A DNA stretch of 64,000 nt, from the NCBI RefSeq assembly GCF_963668475.1, contig NZ_OY764544.1, forward strand, positions 1,178,001 through 1,242,000. Direction: 5' to 3'. The notes beneath the pieces are model-generated. The model did not search any database. It was not told the origin of the DNA and saw only the letters and a program-made list of their open reading frames with translations. Below, one piece after another: positions 43,648 to 51,500 of this stretch. The stretch is from an uncultured Methanospirillum sp. (lineage in GTDB: Archaea; Halobacteriota; Methanomicrobia; Methanomicrobiales; Methanospirillaceae). The first letter of the stretch is position 1, and every line of letters starts with the position of its first letter. The position numbers and the translations under genes are program-made.

Positions 43648-44228
43648 TCGCGATACTTGACTGTACAAATCAGGATCTTCCTCTGCTCAAACGCGAATTT
43701 GTTAACCCGATAGAATCGGTCGTGCAGAAAACTGCTCACCATTCAGTAGTTCTCCCGCTTACTGCACACGAGATGCCGGGCGACCTGAAGGGAGTGATTC
43801 TGACCGGCACTGCACTCATGGATAATCGGTATCTTACCATCGGACTCCCTGAATGGCTTCAAGAATGGGCCGGGCCGGTAATGGGGATTTGTGCGGGCAT
43901 GCAGCTGATTGCACTTACCTGTGGAGGAAGACTTGTTCCATCAGAAGCGATTGGGATGACAGAAATCCGGTGCATTGGTGTTGATCGAATACTTGAGGGG
44001 AGGGAGCAGTTCACCGGATGGGAACTGCACAGATCAGGGATTGAAGTCAACGGGACCGTAACTGTTCTTGCCAGGTCTGCATCTGGTATTCAGATGATTC
44101 GGGCAAACGATCGGCCGTGGTATGGTCTTCTTTTTCATCCAGAAGTGAGAAATGAATGGCTGATCACGAACTTTCTGGACATCTGTGACGAACAGAAATC
44201 ACCAGAAGATCGTTGTTCTGAATTCTGA
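43644..44228 (+). CDS. Class I glutamine amidotransferase-like protein
   Basis: The 194-residue protein has the nucleophile elbow MGICAGMQLIA and the LLFHPEVR His-Pro-Glu motif, so a Cys-His-Glu triad is present. No synthetase domain is fused. It overlaps the Dph6-like gene by four bases (ATGA). An appealing inference is that it supplies ammonia to its PP-loop neighbour. It could also serve another synthetase. Confidence 0.85.
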   Translation: MIAILDCTNQDLPLLKREFVNPIESVVQKTAHHSVVLPLTAHEMPGDLKGVILTGTALMDNRYLTIGLPEWLQEWAGPVMGICAGMQLIALTCGGRLVPSEAIGMTEIRCIGVDRILEGREQFTGWELHRSGIEVNGTVTVLARSASGIQMIRANDRPWYGLLFHPEVRNEWLITNFLDICDEQKSPEDRCSEF

Positions 44229-44312
44229 CTTATTTCAACAGCCAGATTATATCACCCAGAAGAGCCAGATATTAACCAGTTTCAACAGTCCGTATCAGAG
44301 AGGAGACCAGAG

Positions 44313-44768
44313 ATGGCAGCAGATAAAGTTTCACAGCGAAAAGAGGATCTCCTTGAGGTAATTTTTGAGATCGTGCAGGACAAGGGGTATGCTAAGTCAC
44401 GTGATATCGCAGCAGCCCTGCAGATAACCCCTGCAACTGTAACCGATGGGTTTAAACGGCTCTCTGATGCAGGCCTGGTAAATTATGAGCCATACGGCGG
44501 GGTTACACTGACAGAAGCAGGGTCACGAATCGCCAGAAGGACAAAGGAATCACATCAGACTCTTCAACGGCTGCTTGAACTAGCGGGTGTAGAGAAAGAA
44601 ACTGCAGACAGTGAAGCCTGTATCATGGAACACGGGCTCTCCCCTGATTCATGTGACAAAATTAACAGGATTGTTGCTTTCATTGAAGAATGCATAACAG
44701 ATAGTGAAATGAATCAGCGTTTCAGGGAGATCCTGAATGATTCAGATGCTGCTCACTACCATAAGTAA
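44313..44768 (+). CDS. DtxR/MntR-type metal-dependent regulator
   Basis: The 151-residue protein has a winged helix-turn-helix (KSRDIAAALQITPATVTDGFKRLSDAGLVNYEPYGGVTLTE in two parts) followed by the dimerisation/metal-binding part with RTKESHQTLQRLLELAGV and a EACIMEHGLS segment. Members repress metal uptake or efflux genes in response to Mn or Fe. The likely metal ligands are the Glu, Cys and His of EACIMEH. Good ribosome-binding site GGAGACC. Targets are unknown; MntP lies about 3 kb away on the other strand. Confidence 0.9.
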   Translation: MAADKVSQRKEDLLEVIFEIVQDKGYAKSRDIAAALQITPATVTDGFKRLSDAGLVNYEPYGGVTLTEAGSRIARRTKESHQTLQRLLELAGVEKETADSEACIMEHGLSPDSCDKINRIVAFIEECITDSEMNQRFREILNDSDAAHYHK

Positions 44769-45663
44769 GAACTTGATGAGCAGACAGATCAGTTCGTGAT
44801 CTCATTCTTTTGTACTGATATGTATTGATCAAACTCTGAAAGGCCTAGGTTCACACTGTTGCAGTACATCCTGTAGGAAAACGCCAGCCTCCATTAACAG
44901 ATATTTCAATAACTGAAAACAGAAAATCCCGACTGAAGTCCGGCATTCGCAATCAGGAGACAACCTGATAGCACTCCGGGCTCTGAAATCGGGCGTGGAA
45001 ACCGGACATATCAATACAGTAAAGAGAAAGGATGCAACCAGGAATCCCTGACGGGATGCAATCAGGGGGATGGGAATGATGAAACCCATCTCCACGGTCA
45101 TATGGAACGCCGGGGGGTCATCCGGATCTGACACGTGCTGTCTGGTGGGGTTGATGTGTCTGGTAGGTGATCCATGAATGCAGACCGGGGGGCCCGTGGG
45201 TCGAACCACCCGATGCAACAGTTGTAATGGAGACCGGTTTTGCCGGCCGGATCGCATACCCGGAAACCGGCGTCACATATGCCACTCAGGAGATGAATCT
45301 TTGCGGATATTCCTGGTTACAGACCTTGGAGGCAACACTCCGATATCCGGGGGTATTTACCTCTGATTCAATGGTCAGTGGGTGGGGGGTTAAAGCTTAC
45401 CCTATACGAGTTAATTATTGAAATTATGCGATATTTTTGCGACGATTCGCTATGATAAATTAAGAAACAGACATTTCAGGTTCAGAAAAAACACCCAATG
45501 TCCGGAGAGTTCTGGACGAACATACAATAATTACCATATTCTTTAAAACCAGGCTTAAATTGCCAATATATTTAGAAATAGAGGAGGAGATTCAGTAAAG
45601 TCTGAAAAACATTACCTGGTTGTTCCTGTCACCATAGGGGGACTATTCATCGACATATTTGGA
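44769..45663. other. Gap without a recognisable gene (structured GC-rich then AT-rich)
   Basis: About 900 bases separate the DtxR-type regulator and the next minus-strand gene. From about 44830 to 45420 the sequence is GC-rich and full of short complementary arms (for example CCCTGA at 45046-45051 with TCAGGG at 45062-45067) and a repeat GGATGCAACCAGG/GGGATGCAATCAGG. Frames up to 142 codons exist on both strands, but none has recognisable motifs or clean ribosome-binding sites. From 45420 to 45600 it is AT-rich and includes AGGAGGAG at 45583. See findings. Confidence 0.5.
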
Positions 45664-45867
45664 ATGCGTGGTAATTACAGAACCTTTTTTTCAGAAAAAA
45701 AGAGTAACAGAGATATTTATTGGAATTTATATTCAAAAAACGAGAATGCAGATCATGGCCCGCCCCCATGCCCAGTGAGTGATGAAATGGATCTAAAATA
45801 TCAGGGGGAGGAGATCCCGCTTTTTCTGATAGAATCGATCGAGGATGCAGACCTGTTCAGGATTTGA
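45664..45867 (+). CDS. Small hypothetical ORF, doubtful
   Basis: This 67-codon frame is rich in Asn, Glu and Lys, and its last third overlaps the solute-binding protein gene on the other strand. The same frame is open back to before 45583, where AGGAGGAG would suit a start near 45598; no ATG, GTG or TTG is present there. It may be a degraded or unusual small gene. I cannot assign a function. Confidence 0.25.
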   Translation: MRGNYRTFFSEKKSNRDIYWNLYSKNENADHGPPPCPVSDEMDLKYQGEEIPLFLIESIEDADLFRI

Positions 45868-47213
45868 AATATCTCATCATGAGATAGATTGCCAACCGGT
45901 GAGATAATTGATTGTACTGCCTCTTCGCATACATGTCTGACTGCTTCAGTGTGTTCACCCTTTTCAGTACTCACTCCAATTCGCATACTTTCCGGTAAAG
46001 CCCGGTTGAAGGGATTCATACTCATATACGGATAGGAGTCGAGCACAGTCAGGACAGCAGGCTGATGTCCTGACTCTGCAAAGGATAACTGGACTGTAGG
46101 TGAGTAGAACCAGGCCAGGAACTCCTCTGCACGATCCAAGGATCCATCTTTGAGGATACCGACCCCGTCTATTCGTACGGTGATGGCCCTGAAAGATCCC
46201 TCATCTGTGATCTCTCCAGGGAGGGGCAGGTACCCGAGTGAGAGATTATACTCCTGTGCTTTAGCCTGGATACCTGGGAACTGTGAAAACCATGTGATAC
46301 CCGTTGCAATAGCACCAGAACCAAGTGCATCTGCAACATCTTTGTCACCCCATTTTTCTGCACCAGCAGGTTCATACCGGGAGATGTTTCGCATTGCACT
46401 CAGTGCCGATGCTGTTCTGCTGTTATTCCAGGTTCCTGTTGCCACTCCTGATGAGGAATCGCACATTGCTGAACCATACGAGGAGACAAAACTTAACCAC
46501 GGCGAAGAGATGGGATCTGTCCCATTAAGACCGGCAAACCCGATGCCAGCCAGATGGGATTCATTGCGAGAGAAGAACTCTGCAATGTCAGCGAGTTCTT
46601 TGTAACTACCCGGAGCTCCGAGAGGATAGCCGTATGTTAAGCAGAACGCAGCAGACTCATTGGGATCATCAAGGAGATCTGACCGGTATACAATACCGAG
46701 TGCATCCTGATTGAAGGGGAGGGCATAGATTGAACCTGATCGATCAGGGTATTCTCCCACCATAATAAGAGACGGGCGTTCAAACACACTCCAGTTGACA
46801 TCAGGGCTGGAGTTCAGGTAGGTGTTGAGCGGTTCAAGCTGACCTATTGTGGCATAGACAGGAATGCGGCTTATCCCTGCGATGAGAAGATCGCCTTGTG
46901 GATGAGATGCTCCATCTTCACCCGGACCATTGACCTGTTTTACTGATACAGACACCCCGGTCTTGTTCTCATATTCGCGGCCAAGTTCCTGAACAGCAGG
47001 TAATGCAGAAGGATCATCAACAAGAATTGTTACTCCCGCACTTCCTGGATCTCCTGGTATCACAGGAGTTGTTGTACAGCCACATGCCAACAGGAAGAAA
47101 AACAAAACAGTGACAGGCAGCAAAAAACCGAAGAGAGAGGGAGGGGGGAAGATGGAACTGGAACGAATTGATGTGCCGTTAGATGAGAGACGGTCTGATT
47201 TCAATTGAGTCAT
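45801..47213 (-). CDS. Extracellular solute-binding lipoprotein (family 1 type)
   Basis: The 470-residue protein has an unusually long Ser-rich N-terminus, a membrane segment ending in the lipobox-like LLACGCTTT (about residues 34-48) and then a periplasmic-binding-protein fold. GREYENKTGVSVSVKQVNG, GDLLIAG and YALPFNQDALGIVYRSDLLDDP are typical of sugar/polyamine-type family 1 binding proteins. No permease or ATPase gene is nearby, so it is an orphan. The substrate is unknown. Confidence 0.85.
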   Translation of the reverse strand: MTQLKSDRLSSNGTSIRSSSIFPPPSLFGFLLPVTVLFFFLLACGCTTTPVIPGDPGSAGVTILVDDPSALPAVQELGREYENKTGVSVSVKQVNGPGEDGASHPQGDLLIAGISRIPVYATIGQLEPLNTYLNSSPDVNWSVFERPSLIMVGEYPDRSGSIYALPFNQDALGIVYRSDLLDDPNESAAFCLTYGYPLGAPGSYKELADIAEFFSRNESHLAGIGFAGLNGTDPISSPWLSFVSSYGSAMCDSSSGVATGTWNNSRTASALSAMRNISRYEPAGAEKWGDKDVADALGSGAIATGITWFSQFPGIQAKAQEYNLSLGYLPLPGEITDEGSFRAITVRIDGVGILKDGSLDRAEEFLAWFYSPTVQLSFAESGHQPAVLTVLDSYPYMSMNPFNRALPESMRIGVSTEKGEHTEAVRHVCEEAVQSIISPVGNLSHDEIFQILNRSASSIDSIRKSGISSP

Positions 47214-47219
47214 GATAAT

Positions 47220-47780
47220 TTATCCTCCAATGATATGTTCAGTCAGGATCTTCAGACCGATCAGGATCAGAACAATCCCACCTAGTATCTCGGCCTTTGA
47301 ACCGATATGATCACCAAATCGTTTACCGATCCAGAACCCGGCGCCAGACATAACGACTGCCCCGGTTCCGATGATCAGGGCAGGGAAGAGTATCTGCACC
47401 TGCAAAACAGCCATAGAGAGCCCGACAGCAAGTGCATCAATACTTGTGGCAACCGCAAGGACAAGCAGAACTGATACTGAATAAAAGTCGATTCTCTCCT
47501 CATCAGAATCAGATAACCCTTCCTGAATCATTTTCCCACCGATGAATCCAAGAAGAATAGCAGCGACCCAGTGATCAAACGGTTCTATCCAGGCAAAGAT
47601 GAGTGAACCTCCGGTCCACCCCAGGAGCGTCATACCGAATTGAAACAGACCAAAGAGAATGGCGATCCTGGAGATGACGGAGAGCCGTCCCTCTCGAACG
47701 GCTATACCCGCAGCGATTGAGACGGCAAAACAGTCCATCCCCAAGCTTACGGCTATTGCAATGACACTTATAAGGTCCAC
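47220..47780 (-). CDS. mntP: Manganese efflux pump MntP
   Basis: This 186-residue membrane protein has six hydrophobic segments. AVSLGMDCFAVSIAAG and the second-half repeat ATSIDALAVGLSMA carry the paired Asp residues of the MntP/LysE-type exporters. It removes excess Mn(II). The GTG start has GGAGTGA upstream, in the end of the TPR gene, so the two are translated together. The DtxR-type regulator 3 kb away could control it, but no operator was seen. Confidence 0.9.
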   Translation of the reverse strand: MDLISVIAIAVSLGMDCFAVSIAAGIAVREGRLSVISRIAILFGLFQFGMTLLGWTGGSLIFAWIEPFDHWVAAILLGFIGGKMIQEGLSDSDEERIDFYSVSVLLVLAVATSIDALAVGLSMAVLQVQILFPALIIGTGAVVMSGAGFWIGKRFGDHIGSKAEILGGIVLILIGLKILTEHIIGG

Positions 47781-47784
47781 CCTG

Positions 47785-48360
47785 TCACTCCAGGATCATA
47801 CGGGGTACACTTGTGAGCCTGTTGTCAAGTTTAGCAGCGGTTACGAATGCGAGATCGGCACGATCGGTCTGATCCATGGCTGCCAGGATTACTCCGGCAT
47901 TGAACCAGATCTTCGGCATAGTAGGAAACTTTGCCAAGGCCTTCTCGATAGCCGAAAGTGCAGCCTCATATTCACCATCCTTATAAAAGAGAACTGCCAG
48001 ATAATGCCACCTGATTGAACAATCATCAAAATCTTCAGGAACCAGGGCGAGATCCCGGATGGCTTCTGCACTCATACCAAGTTTATAGTGAATGAATCCA
48101 CGCCTGAAAAGGTATTCAGAATTTTCAGGCTGTCGTCTGACCAGTACTTCAAAGTCGATTAAGGCTGACTGAAAATCACCTACTTCGAGATGGCACATCC
48201 CGCGGTAATAGAGGATGTCAAAATCATCAATACCTCCGTCGATTGCCTGGGAGAAATACGGACAGGCCGCTTTCAGATCTCCATCACGGTACTTTTTTAG
48301 ACCCAGAATATAGGTCTGCTTTGCCGGATCAGATCCTTCAGTGTTCATTCCTGACTGCAT
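47785..48360 (-). CDS. TPR-repeat protein
   Basis: The 191-residue soluble protein has about five tetratricopeptide repeats (LKKYRDGDLKAACPYFSQAI, SALIDFEVLVRRQPENSEYLF, AALSAIEKALAKFPTMPKIWF). Unlike the other TPR proteins of this window it has no signal or lipobox. It precedes mntP on the same strand with a four-base gap. The partner is unknown. Confidence 0.85.
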   Translation of the reverse strand: MQSGMNTEGSDPAKQTYILGLKKYRDGDLKAACPYFSQAIDGGIDDFDILYYRGMCHLEVGDFQSALIDFEVLVRRQPENSEYLFRRGFIHYKLGMSAEAIRDLALVPEDFDDCSIRWHYLAVLFYKDGEYEAALSAIEKALAKFPTMPKIWFNAGVILAAMDQTDRADLAFVTAAKLDNRLTSVPRMILE

Positions 48361-48466
48361 GCACCTGAAGTACTGTACGGTTGCATTCTATTTGGTTATG
48401 GTCCTCATGAAACAGTAGAAAATTGTCATGGAAGTGATATGCCCTTATTTCTTCAGGACATCAGAG

Positions 48467-49663
48467 TCATTTGAGGGATTTGATAACCTTCGATAGCCGT
48501 TCCATCCCTTCAGTGATCTGGTTGAGATCCACGGTCGAGAAGTTCAGCCTGATTGTGTTCCCTCCGCCTCTGTCAATGTAAAAAGGGGATCCTGGCATAA
48601 CAGCAACTCCATTGCTTACTCCTTGCCTGAACACATCCATTGAATCAATACCAGAAGGAAGGGTTACCATCAGGAATATACCACCTTCAGGACTGGTTCG
48701 ATGAGTCCCAGCCAGAAACCGGTCATCAATGATCTCTTCCATAAGATGACACCGCTCTTCGTATACCCGGGCTGTCTCCCTGATACGTCGATCAATGTCA
48801 GTAGTTTCCAGATATCGGGCCAGTATCATCTGGGAAAGCAGATTGGAGTGGAGATCTGCAGCCTGCTTTGCCCTGTTGAACTCTTCAATCACCGGATGAG
48901 GGGCCCAGATCCATCCACACCGAAGCCCTGGTGAGATAGTCTTTGAGAATGAACCGGTCATAATGGTCTGATGAGGGAGCCATTTCTTAACCGGTTCCCT
49001 TGGTCTTCCATCAAAGAAGAGTTCACCAAACGCATCGTCCTCATACAGAAGAGTGTCCGTTCCATCCAGAATATCAGCGATCTCCCTGCGAATATCGGGA
49101 GACCAGGTCATTCCCGATGGATTCTGTGAGTTTGGTATCCCATACCAAAGAACAGGGTTATTATCGGTAACAAGCCCCCTCACTGCATCAGGGTCAGGGC
49201 CGATAAGACCATCAAGAGCCTGAACCGGATCAAATACCGGCTCATAATATGAGAAAGCCTCTATCGCTCCCAGGTACCCGGGACGTTCAATAAGGACATG
49301 ATCACCGGGATCAACAAGGATCTTTGCGACAAGATCAAGACACTGCTGTGAACCGTTTACGATCTGAATATCTTCAGGATCAGCATCAAGGCCGAGCCGG
49401 GATCGGTACCGAGATGCAATGTAGGTGCGAAGCGGAAGATATCCGTCGGTAGTTGTATACTGAAGGGCAGTCTTTCCTTCCTGCGCGAACACCTCTTCTG
49501 ATGCCGATCTGATACCCTCAATATCAAACCTGTTTGCATCTGGCAGGCCACCAGCAAATGAGATCACATCAGGCTGTGAAGAGACACGAAAAAGTTCACC
49601 CAGAAATGAAGCAGGCACGTGCGAAAGGCGTTGAGAGAAGCGGTATGATACAGAGCCGCTCAT
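48467..49663 (-). CDS. Aminotransferase class I/II (2-aminoadipate/aromatic type)
   Basis: This 398-residue fold-type I PLP enzyme has VISFAGGLPDANRF, the PLP-binding Asp/Tyr region YGIPNSQNPSG, YEDDAFGEL and the Lys in MTGSFSKTISPGLRCGW. It resembles the LysN/kynurenine aminotransferase group, which handles 2-aminoadipate, aromatic or branched-chain amino acids. The longer frame to 50032 is ignored because the ATG at 49663 gives the usual N-terminus. The substrate is not predictable from motifs alone. Confidence 0.87.
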   Translation of the reverse strand: MSGSVSYRFSQRLSHVPASFLGELFRVSSQPDVISFAGGLPDANRFDIEGIRSASEEVFAQEGKTALQYTTTDGYLPLRTYIASRYRSRLGLDADPEDIQIVNGSQQCLDLVAKILVDPGDHVLIERPGYLGAIEAFSYYEPVFDPVQALDGLIGPDPDAVRGLVTDNNPVLWYGIPNSQNPSGMTWSPDIRREIADILDGTDTLLYEDDAFGELFFDGRPREPVKKWLPHQTIMTGSFSKTISPGLRCGWIWAPHPVIEEFNRAKQAADLHSNLLSQMILARYLETTDIDRRIRETARVYEERCHLMEEIIDDRFLAGTHRTSPEGGIFLMVTLPSGIDSMDVFRQGVSNGVAVMPGSPFYIDRGGGNTIRLNFSTVDLNQITEGMERLSKVIKSLK

Positions 49664-49808
49664 ACAATGATAATTAGTAATGAAGGGATGAATCTCTTGC
49701 GATGCAATCAGGTACGTATGACGACGATAGAAACCTGGCCCTGTATCCCAGGAGTTACCCTGCTGAGCAAAAGCCTGAATAATAGTTCGGACAATACCCT
49801 CATACGAT

Positions 49809-50567
49809 ATGAAATTAAATGCCCTTGTGTTTACCCTGATCGCCGGCCTCTTCCTTGCGGTGATCGTTCTGGCACAGACTGCACCATCGGAAGCAGTCAA
49901 TAATACAACTGCAATACCCGTGGACAATAAGACAACACCTCCGGCTCCGCCAAATACTACCACAGTAACATATGTACAGGGAGAGCTTCTGGTCCAGTTC
50001 AATCCATCGGCATTTCCAAACAACCAGTCCATGCAGGCATCCTCAATGCAGGCAAATGCTGCAATCGGTGCAGTTATGAAGACTGATTATACCCAGCAGG
50101 GCATGCCAGGACTTGAACTGGTCAGTCTACCACCGGGAATGACGGTTGAGAAGGGGATCTCATATTATCAGAGCCTTCCAACCGTGAAATATGCTGAGAA
50201 GAATGCTATATATTCGATCGCTAATACAACTGTCACAAATAGCAGTATCACATCGCCACCACCTGCAGGAAATACCACAGCATCAGGAGGGTTATTTGTC
50301 AGATATAACCAGACCGCTTTTAAGACAAACCAGGATATGCTGGTGTATGCAAACTCAACCAATGCAGTGATTCATGCTTCGGTCATGACAGATTATACAG
50401 CATACGGAATGCCGGGTCTTCAGCTTGTCTCACTTCAGCCAAATATGACAACACAGCAGGGAGTTTCATACTACAGCAATGTAACGTATGTTCTCTATGC
50501 AGAACCAAATGTTCAGTATACGACGGCGAATATCACCCAGGCCCAGAATACCACCCAGAAGGGCTAA
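49809..50567 (+). CDS. Secreted protein of two subtilase-propeptide-like repeats
   Basis: The 252-residue protein has a signal segment (3-22) and a Thr/Pro/Asn-rich linker. Two related units of about 85 residues follow, at 55-140 and 155-240. Each has the pattern G-L-V-x-F/Y-N-x-x-A-F..., YGMPGL/QGMPGL-E/Q-LVSL, then SYY...V-YAE-N. This resembles the N-terminal prodomain of fervidolysin-type subtilases, which inhibits the protease. There is no protease domain here or next to it. It may inhibit a partner protease in trans; that is inference. The start ATG fits the signal peptide. Confidence 0.78.
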   Translation: MKLNALVFTLIAGLFLAVIVLAQTAPSEAVNNTTAIPVDNKTTPPAPPNTTTVTYVQGELLVQFNPSAFPNNQSMQASSMQANAAIGAVMKTDYTQQGMPGLELVSLPPGMTVEKGISYYQSLPTVKYAEKNAIYSIANTTVTNSSITSPPPAGNTTASGGLFVRYNQTAFKTNQDMLVYANSTNAVIHASVMTDYTAYGMPGLQLVSLQPNMTTQQGVSYYSNVTYVLYAEPNVQYTTANITQAQNTTQKG

Positions 50568-50576
50568 CCCTTTTTT
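50568..50576 (+). terminator. Oligo-T terminator CCCTTTTTT
   Basis: The TAA stop is followed at once by CCC and six T (50571-50576). Confidence 0.5.
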
Positions 50577-50604
50577 AGAGATTAACAGTTGTTTTCAGAA
50601 AAGG

Positions 50605-51390
50605 TCAGGAGAGGTTCTGATACACCTCGTTCCTCCGATCATGATGCACCGGGAATCCATCGCGAACCTCCACAACATGATCAGGACTTATCTCAGTGAA
50701 AAGCAGTTCTTCAACCTCCGAGCCCCTTGATAAAACCGTCCCATCCGGACCGGCAACGAGTGAGCCACCGGCATACCGATCAACCGGTGTTTCACCGACA
50801 GTATTGATTCCTGCAATGTACATCTGAAACTCGGCTGCCCTGGCTGTAATAAAAAGCTCGAAATGACGCATTCGGGATGCCGGCCAGGCACTTGGCACCA
50901 ACATTAAATCTACTCCGGCATCACGATACAGTCTGAAGAGATCCGCAAATCTGAGATCGTAGCAGATCGCTATTCCACACCGGCAGCCATCATAAGAGAA
51001 GAGAGCGATCTCTTCTCCAGGAGAATAGGCCTGATCCTCATGTCCGGGAAAAAAGAGATGCATTTTGGAGTATCGGGCAATCAGATGCCCATCGGGTCCA
51101 ATGGCGATTGCCGTGTTGCGTGGACAAGGGTGATGCATCTCGCGGTATGACCCGAGTAGGCCGATGCCAAAATCTCGGGCATATTCCTTGAGGACTGATA
51201 TGATCTCATCCTCTTCGGTCTGAACAAAGTTCTTGCCATCAAGCGGATCCCACCCAGTTATAACCTGTTCAGGAAATGAGATGAATGAGGCATCACACTC
51301 CATCGCCTCGGCAATTCTGTTTTTTATAGATGAGAGAGTGCAGTTCGGATTCTGCCAGCAGGGAGATATCTGGGCGGTGCAGAGGATCAT
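50605..51390 (-). CDS. Carbon-nitrogen hydrolase (nitrilase/omega-amidase type)
   Basis: This 261-residue enzyme has the Glu-Lys-Cys triad of the nitrilase superfamily: FISFPEQVITGW (Glu), YSKMHLFFPG (Lys) and GIAICYDLRFADLFR (Cys). The last pattern is typical of the omega-amidase/predicted amidohydrolase branch, which hydrolyses side-chain amides such as 2-oxoglutaramate. No clear ribosome-binding site precedes the ATG. An inverted repeat AGTGAT-C-ATCACT lies just upstream at 51398-51410. Confidence 0.9.
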   Translation of the reverse strand: MILCTAQISPCWQNPNCTLSSIKNRIAEAMECDASFISFPEQVITGWDPLDGKNFVQTEEDEIISVLKEYARDFGIGLLGSYREMHHPCPRNTAIAIGPDGHLIARYSKMHLFFPGHEDQAYSPGEEIALFSYDGCRCGIAICYDLRFADLFRLYRDAGVDLMLVPSAWPASRMRHFELFITARAAEFQMYIAGINTVGETPVDRYAGGSLVAGPDGTVLSRGSEVEELLFTEISPDHVVEVRDGFPVHHDRRNEVYQNLS

Positions 51391-51397
51391 ATCGAAT

Positions 51398-51410
51398 AGT
51401 GATCATCACT
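51398..51410. promoter_or_regulatory. Small inverted repeat between nitrilase and copA
   Basis: AGTGAT and ATCACT flank a single C. It lies in the divergent intergenic region, about 90 bases before copA and 8 bases before the nitrilase start. It could be an operator for either gene. Confidence 0.3.
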
Positions 51411-51500
51411 TCCACTTTAAGAAACTGATAGGAAGAATCTACACCACAAAATGACAATGATGATACAGGCGACCTTCCTGCATAACACAAGGATTTCGGA

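Noticed and set aside
44829..45257. Minus-strand 142-codon frame as a gene
   Set aside because: Its composition is Pro/Arg-rich and low in structure, with no ribosome-binding site, and competing frames exist on the other strand. It is kept only as part of the unexplained gap.
44830..45420. SRP RNA or RNase P RNA in the GC-rich gap
   Set aside because: None of the conserved core sequences of these RNAs was recognised.
48467..50032. 521-codon version of the aminotransferase
   Set aside because: The extra N-terminus overlaps the divergent secreted-protein gene and does not match the family start. The ATG at 49663 was used.
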